A DNA stretch of 64,000 nucleotides from positions 1,302,001-1,366,000 of the forward strand of contig NZ_CP088262.1 of the NCBI RefSeq assembly GCF_021117365.1. Direction: 5' to 3'. Source of the stretch: Nocardioides sp. cx-173 (GTDB lineage: Bacteria; Actinomycetota; Actinomycetes; Propionibacteriales; Nocardioidaceae). Below, piece by piece: positions 58,434 through 64,000 of the stretch. The translations under genes were made by a program, and so were the position numbers. The stretch's first letter is position 1. Every line of letters begins with the position of its first letter. The notes beneath the pieces were generated by a model. That model saw only the letters and a list, made by a program, of their open reading frames with translations, searched no databases and was not told where the DNA came from.

Positions 58434-59540
58434 CGATCTCAATCGGTTGTTGCACTTCTGCCTGAGTGAGTGGAGGTTGCAGCGCATGCCTGGAGCACGG
58501 TTGACAGTGGAGCAGCGTCGGACGATTGAGCGGTGTTATCGCATTGGGCTGTCGCAGGGTCAGATCGCGTCGATCATCGGGAAGTCGGCCTCGACGGTGA
58601 GCAGAGAGCTGGCGCGGAGTTTCTCCTCGCCAGGTTCTCGCTCACCAAGGGCCCGCACGGCTCCTGATGCGGGTCGTGGCTACCTCCGCTCGTACAACGC
58701 TGAGCGGGCTCAGGCCGTTGCGGCCCTGCGTGCTCGTAGGCCCAAGGCGCGACGGCTGGATCATCCGCCGTTGCGGGAGAAGGTCTGGGAGCTGCTACGC
58801 GCTGACTGGTCGCCGGAGCAGATCGCAGCCATGCTGCCGGTGTTGTTCCCCCACGACCAGGACATGCGTGTGAGTCACGAGACGATCTACCAGTCCTTGT
58901 TCATCCAGACCAAGGGCGAGCTGAAACGTGAGCTGACCGCGCACCTGCGCAGTCGCCGCACGCGGCGCAAGACTCAGACCGGCGGCGCCAAGCGCGTCAC
59001 GTTGGGCATCACCGACGACCTCATGATTCGGGCCCGGCCCGCTGAGGTAGAGGATCGGGCTGTGCCCGGTCACTGGGAGGGTGACCTGCTGCTGGGTGGC
59101 ACCGGCAAGGGGGCGGTCATGACCCTGGTCGAGCGCTCGAGTCGATTCGTGCTCCTCGCACCGATGCCGGGACGTCACACGGCGGATCTGGCGCGCATGA
59201 GTCTGGCCGAGATGATCGCGACCCTGCCCCTGAGCCTGCGCCGCTCGATCACCTGGGACCGGGGTAGCGAGATGGCCCAGCATGCGAGGTTCAAGGTCGA
59301 GACCGGTTTGCCGATCTACTTCTGTGATCCCCAGTCGCCGTGGCAACGCGGTACGAACGAGAACACCAATGGCCTGCTCCGCCAGTACTGGCCCAAGGGA
59401 GCAGACCTGAGTCACCTCACGATGGCTGAGTGTGACGACGTCGCCTTGCGACTCAACACCCGCCCGCGCAAGACCCTCGACTGGCAGACTCCCGGACAAG
59501 CCCTCGATCGAGGACTCATTGCAACAGCCCTTTGAGATCG
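58434..59540 (+). mobile_element. IS30-family insertion sequence, complete
   Basis: About 1107 bases bounded by imperfect inverted repeats: left CGATCTCAATCGGTTGTTGC, right (reversed) CGATCTCAAAGGGCTGTTGC. It encodes one transposase, whose stop codon lies inside the right repeat. No direct target duplication is obvious. It lies between the beta-helix gene and a DUF222 HNH gene, whose promoter starts about 30 bases right of the element. Confidence 0.88.
58486..59535 (+). CDS. IS30-family transposase
   Basis: 349 aa from ATG at 58486; in-frame upstream codons exist to the element edge but have no clear start. N-terminal helix-turn-helix (RTIERCYRIGLSQGQIASIIGKSASTVSRE), then a DDE integrase core: GHWEGDLL (first Asp near 200), TWDRGSEM (second Asp near 257) and QRGTNENTNG (Glu near 291). 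All catalytic residues are present, so it is probably active. Confidence 0.93.
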   Translation: MPGARLTVEQRRTIERCYRIGLSQGQIASIIGKSASTVSRELARSFSSPGSRSPRARTAPDAGRGYLRSYNAERAQAVAALRARRPKARRLDHPPLREKVWELLRADWSPEQIAAMLPVLFPHDQDMRVSHETIYQSLFIQTKGELKRELTAHLRSRRTRRKTQTGGAKRVTLGITDDLMIRARPAEVEDRAVPGHWEGDLLLGGTGKGAVMTLVERSSRFVLLAPMPGRHTADLARMSLAEMIATLPLSLRRSITWDRGSEMAQHARFKVETGLPIYFCDPQSPWQRGTNENTNGLLRQYWPKGADLSHLTMAECDDVALRLNTRPRKTLDWQTPGQALDRGLIATAL

Positions 59541-59581
59541 CCTCGGCGGCAATGTCGGCGGTGCGACCTATTATCGAAGAC

Positions 59582-60880
59582 ATGTTCGAGTTGCTCATCT
59601 CCCGGGTCCGCGAGGCGAAGACCGCCCTCGCGCAGGACCCGAGCGACCTCTCCGACGCCGAGCTCGTCGACCTGCTCCGCGAGGTGGAGGAGCTCAAGTG
59701 CGCCGCGGCGGCGGCACAGGCAGTCGCGGCTGTGCGGCTCGACGAGTCCCAGCGCCAGGCCCAGGTCGCGGCCGGTGTGCGCGCCGAGCGGGTGGGTGAG
59801 GGCATCGCCGAGCAGGTCGGCCTGGCCCGCCACGAGTCACCCACCAAAGCCGCCCGCCTCCTCGGCCTCGCGAAGGTCCTGCACCACGAGATGCCCCAAA
59901 CCATGGCGCTCATGCGCGCCGGGCGGCTCAACGAGTGGCGCGCCACGATCCTGGCCCGCGAGACCGCCTGCCTGCCCCTGGCCGACCGGCAGGTCGTCGA
60001 CGAGCGGCTGTGCGCGGACGGGCGTGCGGCCACCATGAGCGACCTCGCCCTGACCCGGGCCGCGAAGAAGCTCGCCTGCGAGCTCGACCCCGCCTCCGTC
60101 GCCGAGCGCGCCCGCCGCGCCGAGACCGAGCGGCACGTCACCATCCGCCCGGCCCCGGACACGATGTGCTGGGTCAGCGCCCTGCTCCCGGTCAAACAGG
60201 GCGTGAGCATCTACGCCACCCTCCTCGCCGCCGCGGCCGCAGGCCGCGCCCAGGGCGATGAGCGGTCGAAGGGCCAAGTCATGGCCGACACCCTCGTCGA
60301 GCGCGTCACCGGCGCCCCGGCCGACGAGCCCGCCCGGGTCGAGGTCAAGCTCGTCATGACCGACCGCGCCCTCTTCGCCGCCACCGACGACGCCGCCCAC
60401 CTCGAGGGCTACGGGCCGGTGCCGGCTCCCTGGGCGCGGGCGTTCGTCACCGACGCGATGCGCGCCACCCGGCTCTGGATCCGGCGCCTCTACACCTCAC
60501 CGCTGACCGGGCAGCTTGTCTCGATGGACTCCCGCGCCCGTCTGGCCCCCGAGGCCCTGGCCGAGTTCGTCGCCACTCGCGACCAGGACCTGTGCCGCAC
60601 CCCGTGGTGCGGAGCCCCGATCCGCCACACCGACCACATCCGGTCCTGGGAGCACGGCGGCCCCACCACCGCGACCAACCTCCAAGGACTCTGCGAACGC
60701 TGCAACCACGCCAAACAGGCCCCCGGCTGGTTGGCACGCGCCTCCACCGACCCCTCCGGTGTCCACACCGTCGAGATCACCACCCCCACCGGCCACCGAC
60801 ATCGCTCCCGCGCACCCGACCCACCCGGCGAGGTCTGCCCCGTTCCTCGCCAGCCGGTCGAGTATGAGCTCATTGGCTGA
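59582..60880 (+). CDS. DUF222 HNH endonuclease-like protein
   Basis: 432 aa, intact. DUF222 helical region and the HNH motif CRTPWCGAPIRHTDHIRSWEHGG...LCERCNHAKQ. It is a distinct lineage from the copy at 43867 (low similarity outside the HNH core). TATTAT ends seven bases before the ATG, a probable leaderless promoter; the IS30 element ends only about 30 bases upstream of that box and may have replaced its original -35 surroundings. Confidence 0.88.
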   Translation: MFELLISRVREAKTALAQDPSDLSDAELVDLLREVEELKCAAAAAQAVAAVRLDESQRQAQVAAGVRAERVGEGIAEQVGLARHESPTKAARLLGLAKVLHHEMPQTMALMRAGRLNEWRATILARETACLPLADRQVVDERLCADGRAATMSDLALTRAAKKLACELDPASVAERARRAETERHVTIRPAPDTMCWVSALLPVKQGVSIYATLLAAAAAGRAQGDERSKGQVMADTLVERVTGAPADEPARVEVKLVMTDRALFAATDDAAHLEGYGPVPAPWARAFVTDAMRATRLWIRRLYTSPLTGQLVSMDSRARLAPEALAEFVATRDQDLCRTPWCGAPIRHTDHIRSWEHGGPTTATNLQGLCERCNHAKQAPGWLARASTDPSGVHTVEITTPTGHRHRSRAPDPPGEVCPVPRQPVEYELIG

Positions 60881-60967
60881 CAGGCGCGTGAGTGTCGTAT
60901 CGACCCGCTGCTGTTCGTAGCGTGGGTAGTGGGGGACATCAGGGTCCGCCCGGCGAGAGGAGCAGGG

Positions 60968-61381
60968 ATGCCGCACTACCTCATCTACTTCAACCAGCAG
61001 TGGGTCGGTGACCACGACGAGGCGTGGTTCGAGAGCCGTGTCGAGCCGTCCACGGCCGTCGTCCGGGACATGCAGGACCAAGGCGTTCTGGTCTACGCCG
61101 GCGGGCTGGTCGAGGAACTGGAGCAGGCGGCCAGCGCGGACGCCACGGGCGGAGAGCTGGTCATCACCGACGGGCCCTTCGCGGAGACCAAGGAGTGGCT
61201 CGGCGGGCTGACCATCGTGGACGTGCCCGACGACGAGTCCGCTCGCGTGTGGGCGGGGAGGGTGGCCGAGGGCTGCGGCTGGCCGCAGGAGGTGCGCCGC
61301 TTCAAGGCCGGCTCGTTGCAGGCGCTCGCCCTCGAGGCTCAGCCGGCGGCCGCCCCCCAGTCGGGCCTGAGGAGGCCGTAG
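60968..61381 (+). CDS. YCII-domain protein
   Basis: 137 aa with the DGPFAETKEWLGGLTIVDV block of YCII/DGPF proteins, hence a paralogue of the ECF42 partner at 54599, but without an adjacent sigma gene. GAGAGGAGCAGG precedes the ATG at 60968. Its 3' end overlaps the convergent acetyltransferase by 43 bases. Function unknown. Confidence 0.85.
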   Translation: MPHYLIYFNQQWVGDHDEAWFESRVEPSTAVVRDMQDQGVLVYAGGLVEELEQAASADATGGELVITDGPFAETKEWLGGLTIVDVPDDESARVWAGRVAEGCGWPQEVRRFKAGSLQALALEAQPAAAPQSGLRRP

Positions 61382-61896
61382 ATCCAGGAGTCGGAGACGA
61401 CGCCGTCGACGACGCAGTCCTCGCGCAGCGTGCCCTCGTGCCGGAAGCCGAGCTTCTCCAGGACCCGAGCGGAGGCGGGGTTGCGGGTGTCGACCTCCGC
61501 CTGCACGCGGTGGAGGTCGAGAGTGTCGAAGGCCCACTGCAGCAGGGCGCGGGCCGCCTCGGTGGTGTAGCCGTGGCCCCAGGCGGCCTCGGCGAGGATG
61601 TAGCCGAGGGTCGCCCGCCGGTGCGCAGGCTCCCAGCGGGCGAGGGTGCACCAGCCGAGGAAGGCGGAGTCAGTGGCGCGCTCGATGACCAGTCGCGTGC
61701 CGCTGGCCTCCTCCTCCATCCGGCGGCAGGTCGCGAGGAAGCGCTCGCCCTGGGCGCGATCGGTCCAGGGCGGGGAGTCCCAGTAGCGCAGGACGTGGGC
61801 GTCACTCTGCAGCGCGTACAGGTCGTCGGAGTCGCTCTCGGCGAAGGGGCGCAGCCGCAGGCGAGCGGTGGTCAGTGTCGGGGTGGGCAACGGCAT
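61339..61896 (-). CDS. GNAT-family N-acetyltransferase (RimJ/RimL type)
   Basis: 185 aa. LTTARLRLRPFAESD start, LGYILAEAAWGHGYTTEA (acetyl-CoA loop) and NPASARVLEKLGFRHEGTLRED are typical for RimJ-like acetyltransferases that act on protein N-termini or small amines. Convergent with the YCII gene. Target unknown. Confidence 0.9.
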   Translation of the reverse strand: MPLPTPTLTTARLRLRPFAESDSDDLYALQSDAHVLRYWDSPPWTDRAQGERFLATCRRMEEEASGTRLVIERATDSAFLGWCTLARWEPAHRRATLGYILAEAAWGHGYTTEAARALLQWAFDTLDLHRVQAEVDTRNPASARVLEKLGFRHEGTLREDCVVDGVVSDSWIYGLLRPDWGAAAG

Positions 61897-61982
61897 GGAG
61901 CCATCGTGTCGTGTCGAGGGGGGTCGAGGACAACGGGTTTCGGTGCCAGGCATGTCTCCCGGCGGGCGGGGGACCGGCGGGC

Positions 61983-62132
61983 ATGGACGAACGTCGCAAG
62001 CCCACCGCCGAGCAGCCACTGAACGCTCCCGGGCCGCGCAAGAAGTTTCCGGCGGCGCTGGCCGTGCTCGCGCTGATCGCCGTGGTGGCGGCGATCTTCG
62101 CGCTGATCACCTACCTGCAGCAGCGGACCTGA
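61983..62132 (+). CDS. Small single-helix membrane protein (49 aa)
   Basis: MDERRKPTAEQ... followed by one hydrophobic helix (about residues 25-43). ATG at 61983 with GGCGGGCGGGGG ahead, a weak ribosome site. Coding appearance is good (charged N-terminus, Pro-rich stretch, clean helix), but at this size and GC an accidental frame cannot be excluded. No function suggested. Confidence 0.5.
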   Translation: MDERRKPTAEQPLNAPGPRKKFPAALAVLALIAVVAAIFALITYLQQRT

Positions 62133-62147
62133 GCCGCACGGGACACC

Positions 62148-62684
62148 TCAACCCCGGAGATAGCGCAGGAACACGGCACCGGTGGCGCTGGCCGCGACGG
62201 TGTCCAGCCTCAGCCGGCCCGGCTCCGCCCGGTCGCCGAACAGCCGTCTCCCGCTGCCCGCGAGGGTGGGGACGACGACGAGCTCGAGGACGTCGACGAG
62301 GTCGGCGTCCAGCAGGGTGGTCGCGAGGGTGAGGCTGCCGTGGATGCCGATGTCGCCGCCCTCGCCCTCCTTCAGTCGAGCCACGTAGTCGGCGGCCGGC
62401 TCGTGGACCAGGACGGTGTTGGTCCAGGAGGTGGCCGGGGCGGTCGAGGTGACGACGTGCTTCGGGGTGGTGTTGATGAAGTCCGCGAAGGGCTGGACGT
62501 CGGAAGTCGGCCAGTAGCCGGACCAGTAGTCGTAGGTGCCGCGGCCGAGCAGCACGTCGTCCTGGGCGGCGATGACGCGCCTCATGTTGGCGAACACGTC
62601 GTCGTCGACCTCGAACATCCAGTCGCTCGGCTCCTCAGCGACGCCGTCGAGGGACATCAGCTCGTACATCACGACCTTGCGCAT
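62148..62684 (-). CDS. RibD C-terminal/dihydrofolate reductase-like protein
   Basis: 178 aa. VVMYELMSLDGVAEEPSDW, LLGRGTYDYWSGYWP and DIGIHGSLTLATTLLDADLVDVLELVVVPTLAGSG are characteristic of the RibD_C/YyaP group of NADPH-dependent reductases. Physiological substrate unknown. Convergent with the small membrane protein gene. Confidence 0.9.
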   Translation of the reverse strand: MRKVVMYELMSLDGVAEEPSDWMFEVDDDVFANMRRVIAAQDDVLLGRGTYDYWSGYWPTSDVQPFADFINTTPKHVVTSTAPATSWTNTVLVHEPAADYVARLKEGEGGDIGIHGSLTLATTLLDADLVDVLELVVVPTLAGSGRRLFGDRAEPGRLRLDTVAASATGAVFLRYLRG

Positions 62685-62852
62685 GCCATCCCAGACCGGC
62701 GCCGGACCCGGAACTCATCGCCTCGGGCACCGGGCCTGAGGGGGCCCTCTCACCACGTGCACGCGATTCATTCACCCGTGTGACGGTCAGGTAACGTGGA
62801 CCCGGCACAGCGTCGTGCGACTCCCTTCTGGAACAACCTTGAGGACATCGCT

Positions 62853-64000
62853 GTGAGCAAGCCCGTCGTACTCATCGCCGAAGAGCTGAGCCCCGCCACC
62901 GTCGAGGCGCTCGGCCCGGACTTCGAGATCCGCAGCTGCAACGGCGCCGACCGCGCCGAGCTGCTGCCCGCGATCGCCGACGTCGACGCGATCCTGGTCC
63001 GCTCGGCGACCAAGGTCGACGCCGAGGCGCTCGCCGCCGCCACCCGGCTGAAGGTCGTGGCTCGCGCGGGCGTGGGTCTCGACAACGTCGACGTGAAGGC
63101 CGCGACCCAGTCCGGTGTCATGGTCGTCAACGCGCCGACCTCCAACATCGTCTCGGCCGCCGAGCTCGCGGTCGCGCTGATGCTCGCCGCCGCGCGCCAC
63201 GTCTCGCCGGCGCACGCCGCGCTGCGGGGCGGGGAGTGGAAGCGCTCCAAGTACACCGGCATCGAGCTCTACGAGAAGACCGTCGGCATCGTCGGCCTGG
63301 GTCGCATCGGCGTCCTGGTCGCGCAGCGCCTGAGCGCGTTCGGGATGAACGTCATCGCCTACGACCCCTACGTGCAGGCCGGCCGGGCCGCCCAGATGGG
63401 CGTGCGCCTCGTCGACCTCGACACCCTGCTCGCCGAGGCCGACTTCATGTCGGTCCACCTGCCCAAGACCCCCGAGACGGTGGGCCTGATCGGCGCCGAG
63501 CAGCTGGCCAAGGCCAAGACCTCGCTGGTGCTCGTCAACGCCGCCCGCGGCGGCATCGTCGACGAGGCGGCGCTCTACGACGCGCTGAAGACCGGCAGCA
63601 TCGCCGCCGCCGGCCTCGACGTGTTCGCCAAGGAGCCGTGCACCGACAGCCCGCTCTTCGAGCTCGAGAATGTCGTCGCCACGCCCCACCTCGGCGCGTC
63701 CACCGACGAGGCGCAGGAGAAGGCCGGCATCGCGGTCGCCAAGTCGGTGCGGCTCGCGCTGTCCGGCGAGCTCGTGCCGGACGCGGTCAACGTCCAGGGC
63801 GGCGTGATCGCCGAGGACGTGCGCCCGGGCATCCCGCTCACCGAGAAGCTCGGCCGCGTGTTCACCGCGCTGGCCGGCGAGGTCGCCCAGCAGATCGACG
63901 TCGAGGTCCGCGGTGAGATCACCGAGTTCGACGTGAAGGTGCTCGAGCTGGCTGCCCTCAAGGGCGTCTTCAGCGACGTCGTCGAGGACCAGGTCTCCTA
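62853..64000 (+). CDS. serA: D-3-phosphoglycerate dehydrogenase, 3' end outside window
   Basis: First step of serine biosynthesis. The frame opens with GTG at 62853 (GAGG eight bases upstream) and stays open to the window edge (382 codons); the family is about 530 aa, so the C-terminal ACT/ASB part is missing here. Visible are RAGVGLDNVD, the NAD loop VGIVGLGRIG, the catalytic Arg in NAARGG and the His/Glu pair in LDVFAKEP and TPHLGAST. The upstream gap 62685-62852 contains GGTAACGT as a possible -10. Confidence 0.95.
   Translation, partial: MSKPVVLIAEELSPATVEALGPDFEIRSCNGADRAELLPAIADVDAILVRSATKVDAEALAAATRLKVVARAGVGLDNVDVKAATQSGVMVVNAPTSNIVSAAELAVALMLAAARHVSPAHAALRGGEWKRSKYTGIELYEKTVGIVGLGRIGVLVAQRLSAFGMNVIAYDPYVQAGRAAQMGVRLVDLDTLLAEADFMSVHLPKTPETVGLIGAEQLAKAKTSLVLVNAARGGIVDEAALYDALKTGSIAAAGLDVFAKEPCTDSPLFELENVVATPHLGASTDEAQEKAGIAVAKSVRLALSGELVPDAVNVQGGVIAEDVRPGIPLTEKLGRVFTALAGEVAQQIDVEVRGEITEFDVKVLELAALKGVFSDVVEDQVS

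Noticed and set aside
58430..59545. Target-site duplication flanking the IS30 element
   Set aside because: The bases outside the inverted repeats (GACTCGGG left, CCTCGGCG right) show no convincing direct repeat.
1..64000. CRISPR array, rRNA or tRNA genes
   Set aside because: No regularly spaced repeats and no cloverleaf-like or rRNA-like segments were recognised on either strand by eye.

Overview
The window is high-GC actinobacterial chromosomal DNA. Many GTG starts, strings of 4-base stop/start overlaps, leaderless-looking promoters, a class E-type sortase, a DtxR/IdeR-type iron box, a C50-carotenoid gene set and DUF222 HNH genes point to the Nocardioides/Nocardioidaceae neighbourhood. This placement is an inference from gene style; no rRNA or tRNA marker was seen.

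Region 1 (about 1-38.9 kb) is one large catabolic and surface region built from several transcription units. From left to right it holds: the 3' end of an SDR/membrane protein/Asp-Glu racemase-family operon; a sortase divergent from a large membrane-anchored surface protein; a branched-chain-amino-acid-type ABC transporter operon that ends in two LPKTG cell-wall proteins; a leftward pair (an atypical SDR and a protein resembling plant red chlorophyll catabolite reductase); a 13-gene rightward operon (CoA transferase, MmgE/PrpD, triple RidA, MaoC pair, SCP2-type thiolase with DUF35 partner, acyl-CoA dehydrogenase, CitE-like lyase and others); a secreted protein with a lysine-rich tail; a leftward five-gene operon (CoA transferase, cyclase, MmgE/PrpD, hydantoinase family, MDR reductase) divergent from an FAD dehydrogenase; and a leftward acyl-CoA ligase, bicupin and membrane-protein operon divergent from a DsbA-family oxidoreductase. 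Five of the controlling intergenic gaps carry closely related AT-rich palindromes (AGATAT-N3-ATATCT and variants) and a sixth carries a weaker one, so the region looks like a single regulon whose regulator is not in the window. The substrate is unknown. The RCCR-like protein, the cyclic-amide hydrolase, the enamine-handling RidA and a side-chain retro-aldolase module together suggest a nitrogen-heterocyclic substrate with acid side chains; a linear tetrapyrrole (bilin) is offered as a testable hypothesis, not a conclusion.

Region 2 (38.9-43.7 kb) is an iron-uptake operon efeUOB behind a DtxR/IdeR-like box, followed by a VOC-fold protein and a pentapeptide/DinB protein.

Region 3 (43.8-49.4 kb) is a scrambled locus. 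A DUF222 HNH gene, a membrane-protein gene and a glycosyltransferase gene were partly duplicated in tandem. The second HNH copy is split by a roughly 1.75 kb lower-GC insert carrying one AAA-type ATPase gene and the N-terminal remnant of a serine recombinase.

Region 4 (49.4-54.6 kb) is a leftward crtE-crtB-crtI-crtYe-crtYf-crtEb operon for a C50 carotenoid. Region 5 (54.6-64 kb) is mixed: a YCII protein with an ECF42-like sigma factor, a secreted nuclease lipoprotein, a beta-helix protein, a complete IS30-family element next to another DUF222 HNH gene, a second YCII protein, GNAT and RibD-like enzymes, and the start of serA, which runs off the right end. No stretch longer than 300 bases lacks a gene, pseudogene or mobile sequence.
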